The notes under the pieces: model-generated
Seen by the model: the letters and a program-made list of their open reading frames with translations, nothing else
Told to the model about the DNA's origin: nothing
Database searches by the model: none
Program-made: the position numbers and the translations under genes
Shown here: in pieces, positions 1 to 5,409 of the stretch
Layout: each line of letters starts with the position of its first letter
Numbering within the stretch: position 1 is the first letter of the stretch
Origin: Bryobacterales bacterium
GTDB lineage: Bacteria > Acidobacteriota > Terriglobia > Bryobacterales > Bryobacteraceae
Direction: 5' to 3'
NCBI GenBank assembly: GCA_003139735.1
Contig: PLGA01000237.1
Location: 1 to 5,834, forward strand
Length of the DNA stretch: 5,834 bases

Positions 1-1
1 A

Positions 2-133
2 AAGGCCTTGAACTCTAAAATGAACCGGGGCATCATCGAAATCGAAGGTGGTTATGGAACAGAATACACTCGGACGCCCTGGCCCTTCGAAGCTGCGTTG
101 GCGCCGCCTGCCGACCGCAGTGATAACCTCTAG
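2..133 (+). CDS. C-terminal tail of an unidentified protein, cut by the left edge
   Basis: This frame is open from the window edge to a TAG at 131-133 and gives 43 residues. The other two + frames stop within the first 20 bases. The tail has a plausible protein composition (for example RGIIEIEGGYG followed by TRTPWPFEAA) but no domain I recognise. An internal ATG at 20 has no clear ribosome site, so a fragment entering from the left is likelier than a 37-residue gene. The next gene starts 27 nt after the stop on the same strand, so this may be the preceding member of the same operon. The identity is unknown, and the call rests only on frame openness and spacing. Confidence 0.4.
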   Translation, partial: KALNSKMNRGIIEIEGGYGTEYTRTPWPFEAALAPPADRSDNL

Positions 134-148
134 CCGTGGCGGGCGATC

Positions 149-153
149 AGGAG
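149..153 (+). promoter_or_regulatory. Shine-Dalgarno AGGAG fixing a GTG start
   Basis: AGGAG lies 7 nt upstream of the GTG at 161. It decides the start of the small secreted protein gene, because no ATG in that frame precedes the signal-peptide coding part. Confidence 0.75.
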
Positions 154-160
154 CAAGTTC

Positions 161-628
161 GTGCGTTCGGCCGGGGTTGCCTTGGCTTGGTTGTTTCTGT
201 TCGCGGCCCCGGCCCGGTGTCTGGCCCAGGATTACGTGGGCCCCTACGACGCCAGCTCGTATTCGTACGACGATGCTGGGGACCTCACGATCCAGTTCGC
301 CACCGAGGTGGACGGGCCGGACTTCGGGTGGGTGTGGAATGGCGAATACGATACCTACGAGGCCATCGCGGTGCCGGCTTACACCGATTGCGACTGTCTG
401 CAGCAGCAGGGCTATACCCTGCAGCCTGGCTGGGACTTTTGGGACATGGGCCCCACTGGGGACTGGAGCTACATCCAATACACGGTGTATTGGGACGTCT
501 ACGAGCCCTCCAACGTGCAGACAGCGTGTCAGGCGTGCCTTTACTGTCCGTCGGGCAACCCAATGACTTCGAACGACGGCTACCAGGTCGATGTGCTTTC
601 CATGGACATAGAATTCAGCTTTCACTGA
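161..628 (+). CDS. Small secreted Cys- and aromatic-rich protein, function unknown
   Basis: This is a 155-residue protein starting at GTG with a well-placed AGGAG. Residues 1-22 form a clear Sec signal peptide: Arg2, then a hydrophobic core GVALAWLFLFAA, with likely cleavage after Cys-Leu-Ala before Gln23. The mature part is acidic and rich in Tyr, Trp and Asp. Its five cysteines occur as a DCDC pair (77, 79) and a C-x2-C-x2-C cluster (123, 126, 129). The clustered cysteines could form disulfides or bind metal, but the sequence alone does not show which. It opens a run of four + strand genes for exported proteins and ends 38 nt before the next signal-peptide start. I do not recognise a family. 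An exported envelope or extracellular role is inferred from the signal peptide only. Confidence 0.8.
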   Translation: MRSAGVALAWLFLFAAPARCLAQDYVGPYDASSYSYDDAGDLTIQFATEVDGPDFGWVWNGEYDTYEAIAVPAYTDCDCLQQQGYTLQPGWDFWDMGPTGDWSYIQYTVYWDVYEPSNVQTACQACLYCPSGNPMTSNDGYQVDVLSMDIEFSFH

Positions 629-645
629 TTTGGAGTACGGCCGCG

Positions 646-661
646 CCGGCTTGGAGGCCGG
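646..661 (+). promoter_or_regulatory. Ribosome site GGAGG within a small GC hairpin
   Basis: GGAGG at 653-657 lies 9 nt before the ATG at 667 and is the ribosome site for the interrupted gene. It overlaps the loop and one arm of a short inverted repeat, CCGGC (646-650) and GCCGG (657-661). A competing pairing, CGGCC (638-642) with GGCCG (656-660), would also cover it. The ribosome site is well supported; a regulatory role for the stem is only a possibility. Confidence 0.5.
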
Positions 662-666
662 ATGAT

Positions 667-1374
667 ATGAAACACAGCTTGTCGATACCTGTGGGCATTC
701 TGCTGCTTGGGGGGGTCCTTTTGTAAGGTCAAGCGGTCCCCCCGATTCAGGTCACAGTCGGCACGGGCGCTAGGGGCGCGCCGGCCTACTTCGTCAGTAA
801 CACCGGTACGATCGCGGTGACCGCGTTCGCGCTCGCGCTCAGTCTGCCGGTTCCGCCGGGGGGGAGGCTGGCTTCGGCGTCGCAGGTCACCACCTACGAC
901 GTTGCCCTCGGGACCGCGCCGGCGCCGGTGCTGGCCGGAGCCCAGATCGCGGTTTCTGGTGTTGGCCTCAACGGCACCGCCTCCAGCGTGCCCACCGTTC
1001 AGGCGGTCGTTTTTGCGGACGGCTCGTCCTGGGGGGATGGTAAGCGAGTGCAGAGGATCATGGCGTTGCGCGGATTCACGCTACAGCGCCTGACCGGACT
1101 TTATAACGAACTGAGACAAGCCTTGGCGGAGGAGACCAGCCGCGAGGCGCTGATTGCCCAGCTTCAGGCCGACGTGGATAACAGCGCTGCCGCAGCGACT
1201 GACCCGGACGACCGGGGTGCCGTTGTTTCCGCGCGGAAGGGCGTGCTCTTCAACCTGCGGAACGATAGGACGCCAGATGGGGCGCCCTATCCCGTCGCGC
1301 AGGTCGTACGGCAGCAGATGAGCAATTTGAGTGGCCGGCTGGCGGCCGTGTTGGCTTATGGGGGTGTGCAATGA
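667..1374 (+). pseudogene. Exported protein gene with an in-frame TAA in its signal peptide
   Basis: ATG 667 has a good GGAGG and begins a typical signal peptide (MKHSLSIPVG, then ILLLGGVLL). TAA at 724-726 interrupts codon 20. The same frame then continues without a break to TGA at 1372-1374, giving 236 codons in all. The first codons after the stop read GQAVPP, which fits a cleavage site. The mature part is beta-like with a V-V-FADGSSWGD motif at residues 114-124, followed by a charged helical C-terminus. The post-stop frame has a GTG at 817, but it lacks a ribosome site and would drop the signal peptide. The gene therefore looks like one exported-protein gene broken by a single substitution, or by a sequence error. 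Its stop overlaps the next start as ATGA. It resembles the downstream gene in layout. Function unknown. Confidence 0.65.
1360..1366 (+). promoter_or_regulatory. Shine-Dalgarno-like GGGGGTG for the overlapping gene
   Basis: GGGGGTG is one base off GGAGGTG and lies 4 nt before ATG 1371, inside the end of the preceding gene. It supports ATG 1371 over the later in-frame TTG at 1440 and suggests translational coupling. Confidence 0.5.
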
Positions 1375-2312
1375 GTCCTCTCAAGCTGTCTGGCGCCTGG
1401 CCCGGGCGACCGGGAGCGCTGATCGCACTACATCCGTGCTTGATTCGAACACCCCAGCGGTCAGCCCCCGCGGCGCTCGCTACGTTGATAATGGTCCTTA
1501 TGTGCCCAGAAGGTTCCTCGCCCGCGCCCCGTGTCACCGTGCACTCGCTGGAGGGCGACGGCGTTGTCCTAGTCTCCTCAGCCAATCCGGCATTCGATCC
1601 GCACTTGGCCCCGGAATACGCCGCGATCCTGCCGTATACCGTGGTAGTGACGAACAACAGCCCGCAGCCGATACTTGCCTACGGCGTTGTCTGGAGGTAC
1701 ACCGACGCCGTCGGCAAGCCCCTCGTACGGGTCAGGAACGTATTCAGCGGCATGAGACTTGATCCCGGTAAGGGACTCGCGCCCGGCCGCGGCAATGCGG
1801 TCTCGCCGGTCCTCGCGCTCGAAGCCGGCGGGGGTGCCTGGAACGCGATGATCGGGCCGGAGGTGGCGCGGGTGGCCGGGCAGTACACGGCTGCCACTCG
1901 TGTGGATATATCGCTTGACTCGGTGCTGTTCGCAGATGGCACGGCTGTGGGCCCCGATACCGCCAACTTAATCGTGCACTGGAAGGGCTGGATCGACGCG
2001 GAGCGGGACGTGCTTACGGTGGTCGCAGAGAACCCATCTGCGAGTCTAGTGGCGGACCTCGGGCGGATAGCTGACGCGGGGGCGTTCCTAGTGGCGCAGG
2101 GTACCGGGGCCGGGCGGCCCGGGACGGTGGAGATGGCGTCTCGGGCGGACAGGGCTAAGACTTACGCCGAATGCTATATCCTAGCGAAAGCCTACTTCGC
2201 GCAGTCCACCGTGGAGGAGATTGAGCGTGGAGGATCGCCCACCGTTGAGAACCTCTTACATGTCCGTCAGCTAAGAGTGTATCCGGACGTCCGCAGGAAG
2301 GACCAAAACTGA
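1371..2312 (+). CDS. Exported protein of unknown function, paralogue of the preceding gene
   Basis: This is a 313-residue protein. The ATG overlaps the previous stop as ATGA. The N-terminal region is long: an Arg-containing stretch to about residue 34, a hydrophobic core AALATLIMVLM at about 34-44, then CPEGSSPAP. This fits an N-extended signal peptide or membrane anchor. A TTG at 1440 would give a more standard signal peptide but has no ribosome site. Residues 54-200 look beta-rich, with PYTVVVTNNSPQPILAYGV (88-106) and a VLFADGTAVGPD motif (185-196). A charged helical part follows. The order of the TNNS-like strand, variable middle, FADG motif and helices matches the interrupted gene upstream, so the two are probably diverged tandem duplicates. 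I know of no named function. TGA 2310-2312 overlaps the ribosome site of the next gene. Confidence 0.8.
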   Translation: MSPLKLSGAWPGRPGALIALHPCLIRTPQRSAPAALATLIMVLMCPEGSSPAPRVTVHSLEGDGVVLVSSANPAFDPHLAPEYAAILPYTVVVTNNSPQPILAYGVVWRYTDAVGKPLVRVRNVFSGMRLDPGKGLAPGRGNAVSPVLALEAGGGAWNAMIGPEVARVAGQYTAATRVDISLDSVLFADGTAVGPDTANLIVHWKGWIDAERDVLTVVAENPSASLVADLGRIADAGAFLVAQGTGAGRPGTVEMASRADRAKTYAECYILAKAYFAQSTVEEIERGGSPTVENLLHVRQLRVYPDVRRKDQN

Positions 2313-2316
2313 GGAG
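2311..2316 (+). promoter_or_regulatory. Shine-Dalgarno GAGGAG overlapping the preceding stop codon
   Basis: GAGGAG lies 5 nt before ATG 2322 and shares bases with the TGA at 2310-2312. This favours ATG 2322 over the in-frame ATG at 2331 and implies coupled translation with the gene before it. Confidence 0.75.
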
Positions 2317-2321
2317 ACACT

Positions 2322-2822
2322 ATGCAAACGATGAAATGGAGCACCCAAATTGCGGTAGGAGTAGCGCTACGCGTGGGGCTTGCGGTTGCCGCCCTCTTAG
2401 TGACGGCGCGCGGTGCGAATGCCCAGCGGTACGGCACGTTGGCTCCTAGCACCCTGTCATGCACGAGGGGCAGCATGGCCTTGGGAGACGCTGTGCTCCC
2501 GAACTGCACGGACAGTCATACGGAATACCTCGACTCGGTTGAGTACTACGTCAGCGCCTACTGCGAGGGCATCTGCTCGGAAACCCTCATAGCAATCACC
2601 CCTCTTCCCTTTAACATCGGGCTAAATAACGGCCCGTGCACAGTTCCGGTAGCGTACTCGTTCTACGGCGCGGTCTACCCAGCTTCCGGCGGGAGCCTCC
2701 CGTACATAGGCGGGACCCTGACCGGGATATCGCAATATGGCCGTGCGCGGATCAACAGCTCGACAGATTGCGACGGCGAACTGACTGATACCGGCGATTG
2801 GGGCGCCCAGCTACCATGCTGA
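2322..2822 (+). CDS. Small secreted Cys-containing protein, function unknown
   Basis: This is a 166-residue protein. Residues 1-34 form a signal peptide: MQTMKWSTQ, a hydrophobic stretch to about 28, then ARGANA with likely cleavage before Gln35. The mature chain is Gly/Ser/Tyr-rich and has seven cysteines at 47, 62, 81, 85, 106, 150 and the C-terminal 166. The middle contains a tyrosine-rich strand (EYYVSAY) before C-x3-C. The spacing suggests disulfides in an exported fold, but the cysteine number is odd. No known domain is recognised. It ends the run of four exported-protein genes. Like the first gene of the run it is small, secreted and Cys-bearing, but I cannot align the two convincingly. 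The frame stays open for 22 codons past the TGA, so a displaced end is possible. Confidence 0.8.
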   Translation: MQTMKWSTQIAVGVALRVGLAVAALLVTARGANAQRYGTLAPSTLSCTRGSMALGDAVLPNCTDSHTEYLDSVEYYVSAYCEGICSETLIAITPLPFNIGLNNGPCTVPVAYSFYGAVYPASGGSLPYIGGTLTGISQYGRARINSSTDCDGELTDTGDWGAQLPC

Positions 2823-3057
2823 TCGACCGCGACGGGCCCGCCCTTCATCTTCCGCAACGATGTCGAGCTGAGCGGGTGCGCCTCACCGTGACCCCCGACC
2901 TGGGGACAACGCCCGACCCCTGGACGAGGCCATTCACCGGACGAAGGGGGCGCTCCTTGGCGCCATCCGGCCGCGGCTAGCGCCGTCGAAGCCAGCGCGG
3001 GCCGCGGGCCTGAACCCGGACGTCCATTGAGAGGCGTCTGCGAGGCTTGGCTGAGAA
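2823..3057 (+). other. Gap between convergent genes with a possible coding remnant
   Basis: There is no complete gene here. The frame ending at TGA 3028-3030 is open from 2872 for 52 codons without ATG, GTG or TTG. From about 2920 its third positions are almost all G or C, and the product (starting LDEAIHRTKGALLGAIRPRL) looks protein-like. The first 22 codons of the gap also continue the frame of the preceding gene, ending at 2889-2891. This may be the eroded end of an older gene, but high-GC DNA opens frames by chance. I see no clear terminator for the + strand operon. Confidence 0.25.
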
Positions 3058-3077
3058 GGGCCGGACCCGTCCGGCCC
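3058..3077 (-). terminator. Perfect 8-bp hairpin after the ThuA-like gene
   Basis: GGGCCGGA (3058-3065) and TCCGGCCC (3070-3077) pair perfectly around a CCCG loop, starting 20 nt past the minus-strand stop codon. Read on the minus strand, it is followed by TTCTC, a weak T-run. It is therefore a plausible but non-ideal intrinsic terminator. On the + strand no T-run follows. Confidence 0.5.
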
Positions 3078-3097
3078 CTGACAGGACGCCGCGAATC

Positions 3098-4600
3098 TTA
3101 CTTGGCCGGCTTCGCGCTCGGACTGTCGTCGGCCTTCAAATCTCCGATGGCGTATTGAACGCCCGCCAGGACATGCTCCAGCAGGGGCGTGATCGCGTAA
3201 ATGCTCTCATCATGCCCGTGGGCTTCGTAAAAGACGCGGCCCTTGCCCTCGCGGTGGATCCAGCTCAGGCCGTAGTCGTGGTCGGCGCGCGGCCAATTCT
3301 CCTTGGCTTTGTCGGCATCGCTCATCTTGGCGTAGTCGATGCTCGTCAGCACGTGCAGGTTGGTGCGCGACCAGGTGTCCATGCCGAAGGTATAGGTTTC
3401 GTCGTGGATTTCGTACTCCTGGCCGTGGAACATGGCGGTAAGGGGGCTCTTGGGGTCGTCGATCTTGACCGTGATGAACTGCGGATAGGTCCAGTGAAAC
3501 TTGAAAAAGCCGCCGATCAGCTTGTCGAAATCGGGCCATGTGCCGACTTCCATGTCGCGGCCCTGCTGAGCGCCGCGGCCCGCGCCAGCGGCTGCGGTGG
3601 CTCTGCCCCCGTTGGCGCCGGCTGCCGGCAGCACCGATGCGAACCGCGCCGTGAAATCCGCCTGGCTCACCTTACCGGTCTTGTCCGGGTCGAGCTTATC
3701 GAACCAGGCATCGGCCAGCGAGTTGAATTCGTCGCGGCTGAGTTTCCGATCGCTGTTCTTGTCGCCGGCGGTCACCATCTGCATGGCGAGCATGGTACCC
3801 GCGCCGCGCCCGGCCGCGGGCGCCGCTGCGCCGCCACGGGCCGCGCCCGCGGTTTCATGGTAGGAATCTCCGGCGGCATGAATCCCAGCCAGCCCCTTGC
3901 CGTTCCGCACGAAATCGAGCAGCGCCTTCCGGCGAGCGGCGGTCGCGACCGGATCGTTGGGATCGTCCAGGAACGCGCCCGTGGTGTTGTCGAGGAATAT
4001 CAGGTCGTACTGCTTCAGATTCTCCGCGGTGATAGCGGCCGGATCGTAGGTAATCGTGGTGGTCCACGCGCCGGTCTTGTTCCCCATGGCTTCGACGGTT
4101 TTCGCCGCCAGCGGGATGCAAGAGTGCACGAAGCCGGCGGCCTTGGCCAGCACCAGCACCTTACGCGGTTGCTTCGGCTTGGCCGGCGCCTTGCCGGGCA
4201 ACGCGGCCATCATTTTCGCCACGTCTTCCGGCTTGGGGATCTGGTTCTGCGGCGCGGCCCCTCTTCCGCCGCCGGCGCCCGCGGGCGGCGCCGCTGGTTG
4301 AGGCAGCGCGGCATTCAGCGCGGCTGCAAGCTGTTCCTCGGTTACCGAGCCCGTCCTGGCGGTATCGCCGTCGGCCAACCACTTGGCGAAGGCCGCCTTG
4401 AGCTCGTCGCGAGTGACGAAGCCCTGTTTGTTCACGTCCACCGCCGTGAAGACGCCGGCAGCGGAGCCTCCGCGTCCGCCGGCGCGCCCGCCAGGGGCCG
4501 CCGGCGCCTGTTGCGCCTCCAACGCGGCGATGGCGCCCGCGCACAAAGCCACCGCGCCAACCCCAATCAGCAAGGCAACCGTAGAGCCTTTGAAAGCCAT
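3098..4600 (-). CDS. Exported ThuA-like domain protein with two EF-hand pairs
   Basis: This is a 500-residue protein. ATG 4600 is chosen because GGAGG lies 4 nt upstream; an ATG 7 codons earlier lacks such a site. Residues 6-27 are hydrophobic (signal peptide or anchor), followed by a Gly/Arg/Ala linker. An N-terminal EF-hand pair has loops at 55-66 (D55, N57, G60, E66) and a degenerate one at 79-90. The ThuA-like fold (trehalose-utilisation family, class I glutamine-amidotransferase-like) starts at about 146 and runs to GIHAAGDSYHE (239-249). It resumes at WPDFDKLIGG (355-364) and continues through GKGRVFYEAHGHDES (452-466) to about 487. Residues 250-352 are an insertion holding a second EF-hand pair (280-291 and 304-315) between Ala/Gly-rich linkers. 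The family is often linked to sugar metabolism, but substrate and activity are not shown here. Calcium binding is likely for the canonical loops. It lies 120 nt downstream of the PEGA gene on the same strand. Confidence 0.9.
   Translation of the reverse strand: MAFKGSTVALLIGVGAVALCAGAIAALEAQQAPAAPGGRAGGRGGSAAGVFTAVDVNKQGFVTRDELKAAFAKWLADGDTARTGSVTEEQLAAALNAALPQPAAPPAGAGGGRGAAPQNQIPKPEDVAKMMAALPGKAPAKPKQPRKVLVLAKAAGFVHSCIPLAAKTVEAMGNKTGAWTTTITYDPAAITAENLKQYDLIFLDNTTGAFLDDPNDPVATAARRKALLDFVRNGKGLAGIHAAGDSYHETAGAARGGAAAPAAGRGAGTMLAMQMVTAGDKNSDRKLSRDEFNSLADAWFDKLDPDKTGKVSQADFTARFASVLPAAGANGGRATAAAGAGRGAQQGRDMEVGTWPDFDKLIGGFFKFHWTYPQFITVKIDDPKSPLTAMFHGQEYEIHDETYTFGMDTWSRTNLHVLTSIDYAKMSDADKAKENWPRADHDYGLSWIHREGKGRVFYEAHGHDESIYAITPLLEHVLAGVQYAIGDLKADDSPSAKPAK
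3614..3775 (-). repeat. EF-hand pair module, copy inside the ThuA-like domain
   Basis: Residues 276-329 of the ThuA-like protein. The loops start at Asp280 (DKNSDRKLSRDE) and Asp304 (DPDKTGKVSQAD), 24 residues apart, with a Trp 5 residues before the second loop. It aligns without gaps to residues 51-104 of the same protein, with about 16 of 54 positions identical by hand count. Both copies are followed by a Pro/Ala/Gly-rich linker containing GRGA and then Gln. Confidence 0.7.
4289..4450 (-). repeat. EF-hand pair module, N-terminal copy
   Basis: Residues 51-104 of the ThuA-like protein. The first loop is DVNKQGFVTRDE (55-66), with Gln at the fifth position. The second loop starts at Asp79 and is degenerate: Ala at position 3 and Gln instead of Glu at position 12. 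Loop spacing (24) and the Trp 5 residues before loop two match the inserted copy exactly. The second loop may not bind calcium. Confidence 0.65.
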
Positions 4601-4604
4601 GATT

Positions 4605-4630
4605 CCTCCCATGCGGCGCACTTCCGCCGC
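4605..4630 (-). promoter_or_regulatory. Ribosome site GGAGG with an upstream hairpin
   Basis: On the minus strand GGAGG (4609-4605) lies 4 nt before the ATG of the ThuA-like gene. Three bases upstream of it is a perfect 6-bp inverted repeat, GCGGCG and CGCCGC (4613-4618 with 4625-4630), around a 6-nt loop. The ribosome site fixes the start; whether the hairpin matters is unknown. Confidence 0.6.
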
Positions 4631-4720
4631 GCTAGTCGTACCACGAACATTGTCCTTTAACCGGACCGTACATCATATCAAGCGGCGCTGCGGCGGGTGG
4701 TGCGCCCGAAGGACCGGCTA

Positions 4721-5242
4721 CTACTGGACTACCGAGGTCTTGCCGGCTGTGATGGTCACTTGCTGCGAGAGCACCGTTTGTCCCCCGGCGAGATCGATTC
4801 GAACGCTGTACGTGCCGGGATTGATGAGCAGTCCCTGAAACGCATTGTCGAACTCGTCCACGTGACCGACAAAGTGGTCGTTAATCATGACGGCCGCCAG
4901 ATTGTACTTGCTGATGACCTTTAGTGTGCCAAACGGCTCCTTCGGTTCCGGCAGGGGTTTGAGCGTCTGGTTGATCGTCGCGGTCTTACCGGCTTCGATC
5001 TGGACCGTCGCCGTGGCCTCCTCACATCGCGGATCGACCATCGTAATCACGTGTTTACCCGGCGCGATCAGATACTTTTCGGTCGAGGCGAAACGCGCGG
5101 CGGGGCCGAAATACTGGCCGTCCACAAATACGCCCGCCTTGTCGGGGCTGACTTTCACTTTCAGATACCCAACCGAACTGTCGGCGGCGCTGGCAACGAA
5201 CATCGCCGGCGCAAGACATAAGAGCAGCAGCGTGAGCTTCAT
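4721..5242 (-). CDS. Exported protein with two PEGA-like repeats
   Basis: This is a 173-residue protein. The ATG at 5242 is preceded by a perfect AGGAGG, and the signal peptide begins there: MKLTLLLLCLAPAMF, with likely cleavage after ASAA (20). An ATG 20 codons further up has no such site. Two PEGA-type beta modules follow. Module one (about 25-95) has VFVDGQYFGPAARF, APGKHVITM (60-68) and IEAGKTATI (82-90). Module two (about 104-172) has AVMINDHFVGHVDEF, NPGTYSVRI (141-149) and ITAGKTSVV. PEGA domains are small surface beta domains, found in many exported or membrane-attached bacterial proteins and thought to serve binding or scaffolding. No other domain is present, so this is a stand-alone PEGA protein, periplasmic or surface-located. 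It may be co-transcribed with the ThuA-like gene 120 nt downstream. It is divergent from accA. Confidence 0.88.
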   Translation of the reverse strand: MKLTLLLLCLAPAMFVASAADSSVGYLKVKVSPDKAGVFVDGQYFGPAARFASTEKYLIAPGKHVITMVDPRCEEATATVQIEAGKTATINQTLKPLPEPKEPFGTLKVISKYNLAAVMINDHFVGHVDEFDNAFQGLLINPGTYSVRIDLAGGQTVLSQQVTITAGKTSVVQ

Positions 5243-5246
5243 AAAT

Positions 5247-5252
5247 CCTCCT
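5247..5252 (-). promoter_or_regulatory. Perfect AGGAGG ribosome site for the PEGA gene
   Basis: AGGAGG on the minus strand lies 4 nt before ATG 5242 and inside the longer frame that begins at 5302. It shows that the shorter, signal-peptide-bearing start is the real one. Confidence 0.85.
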
Positions 5253-5409
5253 GATCTCATATCCAAGTTTCGGCCCCACACCCGCAATTGGCAAGCCCGC
5301 ATGAGGGGTCCAATCTGTCGCCAAAACGTGAATGTGCGATTTCGTACAGTTTAACAGATCCGGACGCGAGAAGCGGTGGCTTGCGAGCGGGGCCCTCAAG
5401 ACTGGTAAG

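Noticed and set aside
136..726. Open + frames overlapping the first secreted protein gene (also 48-566)
   Set aside because: The products are Arg/Gly/Pro/Ser-rich and have no ribosome site; the frame starting at 161 has AGGAG and a clean signal peptide.
817..1374. Treating GTG 817 as the true start of the second operon gene
   Set aside because: There is no ribosome site before it, it would start inside a beta region, and the frame extends upstream to a signal peptide with only one stop in between.
1371..1509. Lipoprotein signal (VLMC) in the 313-residue exported protein
   Set aside because: The residues before the Cys (Leu, Met) do not fit the usual lipobox, which needs a small residue at -1.
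3047..4660. Long open + strand frame of 537 codons antisense to the ThuA-like gene
   Set aside because: It is a shadow of the minus-strand gene in high-GC DNA. Its product is a Arg/Gly/Val-rich string without domains, whereas the minus frame has clear ThuA and EF-hand motifs, a signal peptide and a ribosome site.
5288..5350. Promoter for accA: TTGGCA at 5288 or TACAGT at 5345
   Set aside because: TTGGCA is followed at 17 nt by CAATCT, a poor -10 box; TACAGT has no matching -35 box. Neither is supportable from sequence alone.
4887..5354. Open + strand frame antisense to the PEGA gene
   Set aside because: The minus frame has two PEGA-type repeats, a signal peptide and a perfect AGGAGG; the + frame has none of these.
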